Positions 32,836 through 42,429 of a DNA stretch of 64,000 nt are shown here, piece after piece; the stretch's first letter is position 1; each line of letters begins with the position of its first letter. The translations under genes and the position numbers were made by a program. This stretch comes from Brachionus manjavacas. Taxonomy: Eukaryota > Rotifera > Eurotatoria > Ploima > Brachionidae. The notes under the pieces are model-generated. The model did not search any database and had not been told where the DNA came from. It saw only the letters and a program-made list of their open reading frames with translations. Location: NCBI GenBank assembly GCA_019054805.1, contig JAHQIY010000004.1:1-64000 (forward strand). The letters are read 5' to 3'.

Positions 32836-34454
32836 AATAATATAAAAGCTTATACAAATATATTATATATGTTTAAACCAAAGTTCTTAAATGGTATAAT
32901 TAATTAAACATAAAAATATCTTGACTAATTACAAATGGGTCTATTTTTTTCAATAGGAAAATTTTTTTATATAACAAAAAACCAAACTAAAAGATGACTT
33001 ATATCATATTTAATGGTCAAATTTTGACCATTTCGCATCATATGTTATGATTGATTGTGATCTTTACTAATAATTTTTTAGCTATGAGTGATCCCGACAA
33101 GTTATAAATTGTATTTTTCTTGGTTAATTGATACACAAAATAGTCAACAACAAAATAAAATTGATTTAGATTGGCACTAGCTAAATTTAATTTTACTTTT
33201 AGCTGTGCGAGTCCAGATTTTTAGCTGTGTGATCTATTAGATACAGGTTTAGCACTAGCTAATTTTAATCAATTATTTTGCTTGGTCAATTGATCCACTT
33301 TTTCTTCAATATAACTAAGAATTTTTTTGTGACTTCTCTATAAAGATGATGACTTAATATTTTAAATTTCCACAAATTTGTAAAAAAGTCAACAATCGCT
33401 CGACTTATACTCGGGTTAGGGTTAGAGTTTAGGGTTCAATAATTTTATTAATTTTAAACTAAATTCCTTTATATCGGGTTAATTTAAAAAAAATTCTAAT
33501 TTTTTATTAAAATAACTTTATTTATAGATTATAGCAAAAAATGTGCTTGACTGTGTATTTTCCGTGTGTTTTTGTAATAAACAAATTTAAAATCTATATG
33601 TTTATTTAAAAAAAGAAATTAATATTCATCTTAATATTTATATATTTAAAACAACAATTGATTAAAATTTTGTTTCAATTAAATTATTTAAAAATTTATT
33701 GCCTGTACACGTTTTACCCTTTAATAATAGAGACCAACTTCAACTGACAAAATAATCCCTGTTTTACTTACAAAAAAATCTTTTTTGTGGTGATAAAATA
33801 ACTATTTCGACTGACAAAAATATTTATTAAACTGACAATTAAATATAAAATTACTTAAGAAATATAAAAAAAGTAAAAGATAAGGAGAATTAAAAAAGAG
33901 ATAGAAAAGAAAAAAATGACTCAATTTGTCTTTTGCTTTTTCGTTGGCCTACCTCGTTTTCTAGGTAAAACCGCATTCAGTGCTTCAACTGCGACTTGTG
34001 CTTCGACTTCGACTGATGCTGGTAGCTCAGGTTCGGATTCGTAATCGTTTTCAGAACTGTCATGATGTTCATTTTGATAGAACAAAGCTGTCTTTTGCTT
34101 TTCGTAGTCCATTCGATTTCCCCTAAAGAGTTTTGGATGTTGTATTTAGAACAAAGGTTCAAGGTTATGTTAAAAATAGTTGTTCTGCGGCTTCTAGTAT
34201 CCAATGTTTAGCTTTATGCATTTTAACTGCTTTAGCGGTAATAAAAAATAGGCCTTTACTTAAAAGAGCCAATCTGGCTCTAAAATAGTTTATACTCTTT
34301 AAGTTTGGTTTTTTGTTATATAAAAAAATTTTCCTATTGAAAAAAATAGACCCATTTGTAATTAGTCAAGATATTTTTATGTTTAATTAATTATACCATT
34401 TAAGAACTTTGGTTTAAACATATATAATATATTTGTATAAACTTTTATATTATA
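32836..34454. mobile_element. TIR-bounded element with ~150-bp inverted ends
   Basis: Left end ~32836-32989 and right end ~34310-34454 are inverted copies of each other over about 145-150 bp with a few mismatches (shared core ccaaagttcttaaatggtat). Long TIRs of this sort fit Mutator-like (MULE) or related DNA transposons. The interior is mostly AT-rich and noncoding, with the AT-hook ORF on the minus strand at 33921-34112 and a few TTAGGG-like words at 33411-33440. I could not define a clear target duplication. Probably a non-autonomous derivative. Confidence 0.7.
33921..34112 (-). CDS. Small acidic ORF ending in an AT-hook
   Basis: 63 codons from ATG 34110-34112 to TGA. The body is acidic (ENDYESEPELP) and the C-terminus is LPRKRGRPTKKQ, a clear AT-hook with the GRP core. 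The MULE transposase at 60664-62346 also ends in an AT-hook-like KKKGRPPKS, so this could be the surviving 3' end of a transposase inside the surrounding TIR element. Upstream, the same frame closes at once. Likely a remnant. Confidence 0.4.
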   Translation of the reverse strand: MDYEKQKTALFYQNEHHDSSENDYESEPELPASVEVEAQVAVEALNAVLPRKRGRPTKKQKTN

Positions 34455-34728
34455 AATTTTCACAAATAAAATTCAATTATTATTGCTAAATTGGATTGCA
34501 GATTTTTATACATTTTCTTGAAAGAAGTCAAAACATCAAGAGTAATTTTGTGTTTCGTAGTATCCCCGTTTCAAAAATCATCAATTTTTTTTGTTCTTTT
34601 TGCATTTTTAAATAAAGAACAATACGCTATTTGCATTGAATTTTGGACCTTTTATATTTAAATATATTTTAAGTTTACTCTAGAAAAAAAGAGTTAAAAA
34701 ATTAAATTAATTAAAAATTTTGAAAATC

Positions 34729-34962
34729 ATGATTAAATTAAATGATAAAGTCAGATTCAAACGATCTAATGGTGTGTGTTATTTTTTAATTTAATATATT
34801 TTCCTTTTTCAAATATTTTTGAAGGATCTTTTCAAGGCTTTATAGCCAAGATTGATGAAAAGAAGTTAACTGTGCAGTTGATTGTCAACAAAAGAGATTT
34901 AATAAAGAGTCTTTTAATTGAAGACGTCGAAAAACTTGATTTTTTTCATATAGATATTTTGT
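34729..34962 (+). pseudogene. Kinesin-13-like N-terminal (Tudor-like) fragment
   Basis: Exon 1 runs from ATG 34729 to 34771 (MIKLNDKVRFKRSNG). A 53-bp GT-AG intron (34772-34824) restores the frame into SFQGFIAKIDEKKLTVQLIV and onward to about VEKLD. The pattern of a KRSDG-type strand, then xxAxVxxID, then a V-x-W-like strand is that of the small N-terminal domain of KIF2/kinesin-13. No motor domain follows within range; the next ~250 bp are hydrophobic or out of frame. It is either a 5' fragment left by rearrangement or a short gene I misread. Confidence 0.35.
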
Positions 34963-35454
34963 GTTTTATCAGAAAACTAATATCCTTTATTATTTTTTAT
35001 ATACTGTTATTTGTACTGTACTCTTTTCTGTTTCTGTCCTTTTGTTCACAGTTTTTTTTGATGAAGGTGTTTATGTTAATTATTATGACCTTGAAACAGC
35101 TTATAAAAAATATTTGTCTTATAAAGATTATTTTATTTTTTATTTTTATTCAAGTGACTTCTGTTCAAAAAGTCCATCTATATAAAAAGCTTTGAAACTC
35201 ACATTAACAGATTTTATTTCTGGTTTAGGACAATGGAATGGACATTTTGTAAATTCATTTTTTAAAGGCTTATTTTTTGATGTTGGTATTTTTGGCTATT
35301 TAAATTTTATATTTGTAATTTTGTTTTTTGTTCAGTGTTGTGGATAACTTTTTTTCTTGAGACGTTGATATTTACTTTGTTTAATAAATCTTTTAAAATT
35401 CAATTATGTTTGATTTATTTTCGATTTTTATCAATTTTTTTTGAAGTGTTTTTT

Positions 35455-35640
35455 TTGTTTGTCTATATAACCATTAACTTAATAATTCTTAATTCGAATT
35501 AAATTTGAAGTAGTCTTTGAAATCTGACGAAGTGATATATTGGTTTTCTGTGACAATTTCAGTTTTTCTTGCCTTGATTTTTTTTTTTGAATAAATATTC
35601 GAAAAAAGTAATTTTCGATTTCTATAACAAATTCGTAAGG
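35455..35640 (-). pseudogene. Homeobox-derived remnant, deleted copy
   Basis: Nearly the same sequence as 36506-36644, with LSQKTNISLRQISKTTSN, which looks like helices 2-3 of a divergent homeodomain. Most of the second domain present in the other copy is deleted, so the frame runs straight into a fragment matching its last residues and stops. Its A-run is longer than in the other copy. Together the two form direct repeats around 35.7-36.3 kb. Confidence 0.45.
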
Positions 35641-35747
35641 TATAGGTTTAATAAATATAAATATAAAAAACAAATCGAATATATCGAAAGACCACGCAGC
35701 AATGGGACTTAAATAATGTGTGGGCGTCCAACCAACACTCGTATATC

Positions 35748-36197
35748 ATGATGATGTTGAAGCATGAACCGTGTATGGTATTAAAGTTGGCGAGGAAGTT
35801 TTTTAATACAGGGTTTATCAAAAAATTCAGCTTCATTCCGAACGATTCGCGCATCTACTACCTAGACCGTAGCCAGCCTCCCTACTTCGCCCAAATGGTC
35901 CACTTAGACGCTACCACCAAACAACAAATCAAAAACTTCGTCCTCACCCACGCTTACAAATTCCTTCTTATCGAATACCGCTACTGGACCGGTCAAAAAT
36001 ATATCGAACTCCTGCTCGACAAGCGAACAAAACGCAAGTTCAAATTCAACCTCTACACAGTCAAAACAAAAATAGCCCGGCCCGAATCCTACTTCGAGGA
36101 CATGCACACGGCCAGCCACTGTCACATCGACGCCTAAAAACACAAGGTCTACTGCGACATCACGGCCGCCGCCGAGTCCGGCTACGACTATTATTAA
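35748..36197 (+). pseudogene. GC-rich ORF with C-ending codons, unknown product
   Basis: Open from ATG 35748 to TAA 36135-36137. In the same frame and with the same codon bias it then reads 19 more codons to a second TAA at 36195-36197, so the first stop looks like a point lesion. From about 35850 nearly every codon ends in C (TAC, ATC, GAC, TTC), unlike anything else in the window. The protein is basic and aromatic-rich (LIEYRYWTGQKY, HTASHCHIDA). I do not recognise it. Either a highly expressed host gene or foreign DNA could explain the codon use. Flanking direct homeobox repeats suggest insertion or rearrangement. Confidence 0.5.
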
Positions 36198-36335
36198 AGC
36201 AAGGTGTTAATTATTTGCCGGATTTTTTTTAAAAGCCTACAAAAAAAAATATTAATAAGAAACTTAATCCATTACTCAAGTGTTTTGATTTGATTCATTT
36301 TCGATTTTTATCAATTCTTTTTGCAGTTTTTTCTT

Positions 36336-36644
36336 TCATTGTCTATAAAACCATTGACTTATCTGTCTATTTGAGATAGATAAAGAAGTCGACAATTTTG
36401 ATTTTTGTTCCTTATTTGGATACATGCTTTCTGTTTTAAAGAAATCGTTTAAGAACACTTCTTCACTGAAAGAAATTCTTTTTAACTTTGTCATAAATCG
36501 AATTGAATTTGAAGTAGTCTTTGAAATCTGACGAAGTGATATATTTGTTTTCTGTGACAATTTCAGTTTTTCTTGCCTTAAATTTTTTTTTTGAATAAAT
36601 TTTCGAAAAAAGTAATTTTCGATTTCTGAAACAAATTCGTCTCC
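36336..36644 (-). pseudogene. Divergent double-homeodomain fragment
   Basis: 103 codons open without an ATG at the head. The first half resembles a weak homeodomain (EIENYFFRKF ... LSQKTNISLRQISKTTSN). The second is clearer: KRISFSEEVFLNDFF, ESMYPNKEQKSKLS, then NRQISQWFYRQ as recognition helix, with the conserved Trp-Phe. The next codon is TGA where CGA (the conserved Arg53) would be expected, followed by lysine codons, so a single nonsense change seems to have ended it. Probably a decayed exon of a homeobox gene; double homeodomains are unusual but known in animals. Confidence 0.5.
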
Positions 36645-36659
36645 TTTTTTACTACTTTT

Positions 36660-37180
36660 TGGTTTTTTTTCTTGTTCTCTAGCAAAATAATCTTATTTAT
36701 TAGGCGAGCAATTTTTGCCATACCATTAAATGAAGAAATGGTTAGATATTTGACACCAAGAAAAACTTGAGTTGTTAATTCACGCTATATATTGCTGTAT
36801 TTTCTCGAAATAAAAAAATTGATTTAGAAAAAAAAAAGATTCAATTTGTCAAAGGACATTAAATGAATAAAAAATGTAAATGTCTTGTGAATTAAACAAA
36901 TATAATTCGAAGATGAAATACAAAGAAGATATATTGAAGTTTTAAACATTTTTTTTTCATATTTTCTAGTTTTTTGCTTTAAAAAAAGATCTTTTTATTA
37001 GGAAAAATCAATTGTTTATGCTTAAACAATTTATTTAGAACTCTAAAAAAGACGAAATAATAGTATTTGAAGATTGAGATATAATTTAAATGAATTCTTT
37101 TATTTTTTAAATTATCAAATAAATTAATTCTCAATTTCTTTTTATTTAATACAACTTTTTTTTTATTTTTTTATATTTAG
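36660..37180. other. Intergenic AT-rich DNA
   Basis: Poly-T and poly-A tracts and no supported gene. The T-rich stretch just before 37184 ends in TATATTTAG and could act as a splice acceptor for the following exon. Confidence 0.5.
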
Positions 37181-37183
37181 ATT

Positions 37184-37880
37184 ATGTTTTTCTATAATTT
37201 TAATTTCTTCTTAATTTTATATTTTGCAAAACCCTGTTTTTTACTTTCATCAGCGCATATTATTTCAAATCAAAAACCTGCTTCGGCTGAGATTCATTCA
37301 AGCTTTACCTCAAAAACAATCTTCCATGATATATCAAATGCTGTTGTTTGTGATGATTCAGAGAGATGTGTAAGGTAAAAAGAATTTTCTATTCCTGATA
37401 AGCATTCTTTAATTTGCTTCGAATATATTCTACCAATTTATTTTCGTTATATGCAATTAGGATTTTATCATCCACAAAGTGAAATTATTTATAGTAAACA
37501 AAAATTCTTCGACCATTGTCGAAAGATAAAAAGGCTAAAAATATGTAATGAAATTGTATTTTATTGTCTTAATCAATTTTTTTAAAGATATACTTTAAAT
37601 GAAAAAGATTTATTAATTGTGATAAGAGACTCGATTGTTTTAAATGAAAAAAAGAATGCGGATGAAATAATCGAATGGCAATTATCTAAGAATTTTTGTG
37701 AATTTTTATGCTGGATTTATTTTAAATTAGGAATTAATGATGAAGAAAATGACAAATTGCTTTTGTTTGCTGCATTAAAGGTGCGAATTATTAATAATAA
37801 CTTGTTTATAAAGAATTTTAATTTAAAGAATGCTTTATTTTATGTCACAATTCTTTCTATTGGCAAACATCTTGGGTAAA
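37184..37880 (+). CDS. Candidate secreted-protein gene (multi-exon), unknown
   Basis: The first exon starts at ATG 37184 with a strongly hydrophobic leader (FFYNFNFFLILYFAKPCFLL), a likely signal peptide, and reaches VVCDDSERCVR before a GTAAAA donor. A second open stretch (~37461-37585) holds HCRKIKRLKICNE with cysteines. A third (37591-37880), behind a TTTTTTTAAAG acceptor, is EIIEWQLSKNFCEFLCWIYF and on to a stop. I could not join the phases cleanly, so exon limits are uncertain. No family recognised. Confidence 0.35.
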
Positions 37881-37884
37881 AATT

Positions 37885-38650
37885 ATACTTTATATATAAA
37901 TGCTTGATTCTTTTAACTGAAGAAACCAAAATGAAGGAAAAGTTACAAAAATCACAAATAGCAAAGAAAACGAAATAGGTTTACAGATGGAAAATAACGA
38001 TCAATCAATCTTGTTTTTTTTTAATTTTTTTCTATTTAGTTTAGGCAGAAAAAAAAAACTCATTCTATTTCAACAAAGAGTTTAATATCAAATATGAAAA
38101 TGCTTCTATTATTAACTAAAAATTATTTTTTTTTTTTTTTTTGTTACTGAAAAAAATATTTGAAACATCGCATTTTTTCAATGTTATTTTAACGTTGGAT
38201 ACTTTGTGTAATACAAACACAAAAAATTAAACAATATGAAATTAGAATGATTTCTTTTACAATTAAACAACATATCAATCAACCCGAATATGGAATTTAA
38301 TAACATAAAGAAAAAATGAATCCACTTATTTAAAAGTAATTTTATTTACAATCTTTTAACAGTAAAAATTTTTTTTTTTTAATTGTAAAAAAAATTATTT
38401 AAATTTTATATATCTTTTAAATTATTATTAAAAAGGTCTCAATTAGTTTTTTTAATAAAAAGCCATCATCTGATTCAAAAACGTCAATATCTGTTAAAAA
38501 AATATAAAAAACTCGTTTTTTTTTAAAACATTTATTTGAGGGATCAATAATTAATTAAATTTTTTAAAAATTTAAGTAAAATATAAGCTTATTAATTCTT
38601 TTCTAGAAATAAAATAAAACTTACGGTTTATTTTTTTTGAATTTAAAAAA
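37885..38650. other. Intergenic AT-rich DNA
   Basis: Very AT-rich with long homopolymers (for example 38126-38142). No gene, RNA or repeat family recognised. Confidence 0.5.
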
Positions 38651-38654
38651 GATA

Positions 38655-38838
38655 ATGAAACAGTTAGATGCTCAATTAATCGATTGAATTTGGCACAATC
38701 AGTTGCTATTTTTGCCTGTTGCTGCTCAATTAATTGATTGAGTCAAGCGCGATCGGTGGCAGGTTGTGCCTGTTGCTGCTAACCAAAACGGTTGATTTGA
38801 GCACGATTGTCAGCCATTTGAATCATGATTTCATCCAT
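38655..38838 (-). pseudogene. Glutamine-rich coiled-coil repeat remnant
   Basis: Minus-strand frame from ATG 38838 (MDEIMIQMADNRAQ) with two degenerate copies of a QQQA-x5-DRA/DCA-x2-NxLIE repeat and two in-frame stops. GC content is slightly above the surroundings. It looks like a decayed coiled-coil coding piece of unknown origin. Confidence 0.3.
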
Positions 38839-39060
38839 TGATATTTTTTTGGATTAAATTGATAATTAAAGTTTGTCATTTCACAGTTCAGGCATTGTTC
38901 CAATTGCTGTGTTTTGAGATTGTGAACCAGAGTCTGATGAAGTTTTTTTGGAGTTTTTTTATAAAATTCAAATATTAAATTTTATAATAATTATGAAATT
39001 AATAATAATTAGAGAAAAGCAATTAACAAAATTAAGGTTTCTACAGAGCATCTGAACTAG

Positions 39061-39243
39061 ATGTTATATTAAAAATAATAAAGCCCGAAATGCTTGGGAA
39101 CTTTACTTAAAATTGGAGCAGTCGACAGAGTCGTTTAATTTATTGCAATTAATTGCAAATGATTGTTATAAAATGGGTCAGTTCTATTATGCTGCAAGGG
39201 CTTTTGATCTAATGAAAGAATCTTTAGGTTTACATTTAAAATA
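39061..39243 (+). pseudogene. TTC26: IFT56/TTC26-like exon
   Basis: One exon, opened by an AG at 39059-39060. It encodes [12 protein letters not shown], then [19 protein letters not shown] and RAFDLM, the well-conserved C-terminal tetratricopeptide region of intraflagellar transport protein 56 (TTC26/DYF-13), a subunit of IFT complex B in cilia. A donor (TTAG/GTTTAC) lies at 39227/39228. No neighbouring exons of this gene were recognised on either side, although the family has ~550 residues. It is therefore either an isolated fragment or an exon of a gene with long introns. Confidence 0.65.
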
Positions 39244-39249
39244 ATAAAT

Positions 39250-41100
39250 TCTAGCCGTTTATTTTATTATCCCTAGCCAATAATATATTGCTATCTCCAG
39301 AAAATAATATATTGCTTATTTTTTTTGAATAAATTTCATAATAAAATTTATTTCTATAAGGTTTTAACGTAAAATTATGACTCTTTTTATTTAAATTTTA
39401 AATTTCCAACCCTTTTTTCTTAAAATTTTTTTTTTAAATATTTAAATAAATCATTATCTTAAAATAGTGATAAATTCCTAAATAATATCTAATAATAATA
39501 TAATAGTCTTTAAAATTTTCGTTCGAAGTAATTTGTACTATACTTTGTCAAATGATTTGCAAATTAATCAATTTTATGAAATTTTCATTGATTTGCTATT
39601 TAAACTTTTAACTTTTATTTTTAAAATTTTGTAAAAATTTACAAAAGAATTTGAAATATCAAAAATAGTCATATGACTTGTTTAAAATCTTTTAAAAGTT
39701 CAAAATTGATTTTACAATAAAAAATATTGTTGTCAGAATCTTTTTTTAATTTTCAAGCTAAAAAAGAAAGTTCATGCTCATATCATTAAGATTATTTTAT
39801 TATTATTTTTTTAAAATAACACTTCGGGTTATGCCCGGGCAGTTTGGAATGGATCTTAGTCCTTCCTTTCAGCTAAATGTTTTTAGTCGGTATCGGTTAT
39901 ATAAGTGGTCACCAAACCGATACCGACTAACTTGGTCACAATTTTTGTGACCAACTGATCATGAAACAGACTCATGAAACGTGTAAAACCCGGACTTTTT
40001 TTTTTAAATATTAAAGTCTTTAGATCTAAGGCATTAAAATAACAAAATAAAAAATTAATTAACATTATTTTGGTCCTAAGAAATTATCTTGGTAGCACAA
40101 AAGCATTTCTAGACAAATAAAGAAAATAATATTTGGTGGCACTCAATTGAAATTTGCCACTAAAAATCAAAACCAAATGCTTTACTAAATAGACAAGAAA
40201 AAAAAATAAAATCTTTAGCTCGGACTTTTTTAATGACTTGGACTTATTTTTGCGACTTTTAAACAACTATGATATCAACTATTTATATTTTTTCTTCTAA
40301 TATGTTTTAAATAAATTTTAAATGTTTTAAATTTATAATTAAAGCTAAATTTGTTATTTTTATTTTTAGAATAAAAATAATACAAAAAATATCTAGTCAA
40401 GTCAAAAGACTTAATTTTAAAAATAATATTTTATTTCATTAACATCACCAAAAATAGACTCAAAATTGATTTAAGTATGAATAGACTTTTAATTAGCTCG
40501 TTTTAATTCTAATTTAAAAAACTAATTAAAAAGCTTAAAATTCAAATATTTAATTAAATTTTAGAAAAATATATTTTTTGTTTAAATTGTATTTTGTCAA
40601 CTTTTCGAAATAATTTTATTTATTAAGTGTCTGATAATTAAATTACGATGTTTATCCATTTTGAAAGAGACATTTATTTGTTATTAGTTCAATACTTTAA
40701 AAAAAAAAAGATAAAAATAAATGTTTTAGAAAAAGGATCAAATTAAACATTTGATTTTTTAAATAAAGAGTTATATTTTAATAAGACAAAAATTAATGCC
40801 TGAGTAATTTCTTGAAATTAAAATCTAAAATGAAATATTTTTTTTTTAACTTTAAATTAATCATCTGCTGATTTGAAGACTAATTAACATATCAAAAGCC
40901 TTTCGTCTCTAGTATCCTACATACAAAAGTTTATAAGTTCAATAAATTAATATTTTTTGGATGAGTGATTTTTTGTGGATATAAATAAGATTTCAACAAT
41001 TCAAAGTTAAGATATCAAGATTAATATTCAAAGCAGACATATTGTCACACATTAGCTCCCAAGTATCAAGAGTGACTCACCAGATAACAGACCAAGCGAA
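39250..41100. other. Intergenic AT-rich DNA around a stem-loop repeat
   Basis: Apart from the nested stem-loop at 39826-39996, nothing is supported. Minus ORFs at 39883-40065 and 40084-40266 lie in low-complexity or palindromic sequence and have no protein-like character. Confidence 0.5.
39826..39996. repeat. Nested stem-loop repeat
   Basis: Central arms ttagtcggtatcggtt (39883-39898) and its complement (39915-39930) have a 16-bp loop. Beside them is a second small stem, ggtcac/gtgacc (39934-39952). Outer GC-rich words cgggttatgcccggg and aacccgg also partly pair. It stands out in GC from its surroundings. Possibly a small MITE or a structured 3' end; no coding potential. Confidence 0.5.
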
Positions 41101-41103
41101 TGA

Positions 41104-41325
41104 TCAAATTTCAATTGCATTTTGTTCATATTCCTGCTTTGGTCTTTATAGTTCCAAAACACCACATCTCAATTTCACTCCTCCAAAAATGGTTTTAAAA
41201 ATTGGACTTTCATAGCACTCCCGCTTAAAATACCAGGGATCATGAAATCGCAGTAAATAAAGCCTCTTTCAACCAAAGAAATCAAATTCCTTTTTACCAG
41301 TGCCAACTGGGATAGAACAACAGCT
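41104..41325 (-). pseudogene. Coding-like stretch with two stops, unknown
   Basis: A 74-codon minus frame interrupted by only two stop codons, with peptide-like segments such as VGTGKKEFDFFG, FHDPWYFKRECYESPIFK and RPKQEYEQNAIEI. Base composition is more balanced than in the flanks. I do not recognise the family; a transposase remnant is possible. Confidence 0.22.
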
Positions 41326-41817
41326 ATTTAATCATCTATTAATCGGAAAAAAGAATGATAATTACAAGTGTCTGACCATGCGCTGATCTTCTTATGCGCA
41401 TGCCACCGTCGAGCTTAATCGGTGCAGTCAGTTGAGCATATGTCAACCAAAAAAAAAAAAAATTTTTTTTAAATACTTTATTGGCACTGATAGCTTAACA
41501 ACCAGTGTTATTATTAAGGAAGCCTAATTTTTAAATAATTTAGTGCTATTAAAATTGGATACTTCAGATTTGCCAGTCTTTTCTCCAACAATAATAGTTC
41601 TAAATTATTTTTATTATTTAATTTAAAAGTTTTTTTAAGTCTTTTTTGCTAATTGCTATTTGTTTTCTTACCATTCTACTCCATATTTTATCTTGAATGG
41701 AGGGATAAAAGCGGTTATTTTGAAAAATTGTGTTAGAGCCTTCTTTTTTGTTCTTTCAGGCGCTACCGATTGCTTATTAAAATAAAACAGAACCCAAACG
41801 TATCCGTAGAAATTATG

Positions 41818-42425
41818 TTGACAAGGATAATAAATCCAAAAATGATCGACCATACTTGTTCAAAATTGAAATTTTCTAAAATTAAATAAAATAATTAAAA
41901 ATATTTTTTTTTTTCAAAATAAAAGAACCCTTAGACAAGCTCTTACCAAAAAAATAATACTCTTAACTTCTACTCCTCATTATGAGTCAACCGATTGAGC
42001 TCAACTAATCTCAATTAGAGTCTATCCCTAATCTAACAGACTTCTTATAAAAGAGAATATTGTCTCATTAGAAAAAAATTTAATTTGAGCTTTTATTTTA
42101 ATCAATTTAGAATCTTTAAAATCAAATAAACTTAGCGCTTATGCTATATTCATTTTAGAATTAAAAAATTTATTTATTCAAAATTTAATTTTTTTTTGCG
42201 CGACTTCCTTAACCCCAAACTTAAGTTTGAAATTATTATAAGAAGTCTGTTAGATTAGGGATAGACTCTAATTGAGATTAGTTGAGCTCAATCGGTTGAC
42301 TCATAATGAGGAGTTGACTCATCATAATGAGGAAAAAATATTTTTAATTATTTTATTTAATTTTAGAAAATTTCAATTTTGAACAAGTATGGTCGATCAT
42401 TTTTGGATTTATTATCCTTGTCTCA
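41818..42425. mobile_element. Foldback (MITE-like) element
   Basis: Two pairs of inverted segments: 41818-41908 with 42331-42425 (gacaaggataataaatcc and complement), and 41963-42045 with 42240-42317 (cctcattatgagtcaaccga and complement). Between them is ~195 bp of loop. The left arm carries an extra ~50 bp between its two segments. No transposase inside. The minus ORF at 41668-41853 crosses the left edge and is probably not a gene. Confidence 0.65.
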
Positions 42426-42429
42426 TAAC

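Noticed and set aside
33411-33444. TTAGGG-like words as an internal telomere
   Set aside because: Only two or three imperfect units. Similar words are scattered near the Helentron ends; too short to support a telomere.
34776-35195. 139-codon ORF with several hydrophobic stretches
   Set aside because: Its first part overlaps the intron and exon 2 of the kinesin-13-like fragment. The rest is T-rich sequence that reads as Phe, Ile and Leu in any frame.
35904-36143. Minus ORF over the GC-rich segment
   Set aside because: Shadow frame created by C-ending codons on the plus strand; the plus frame explains the three-base periodicity.
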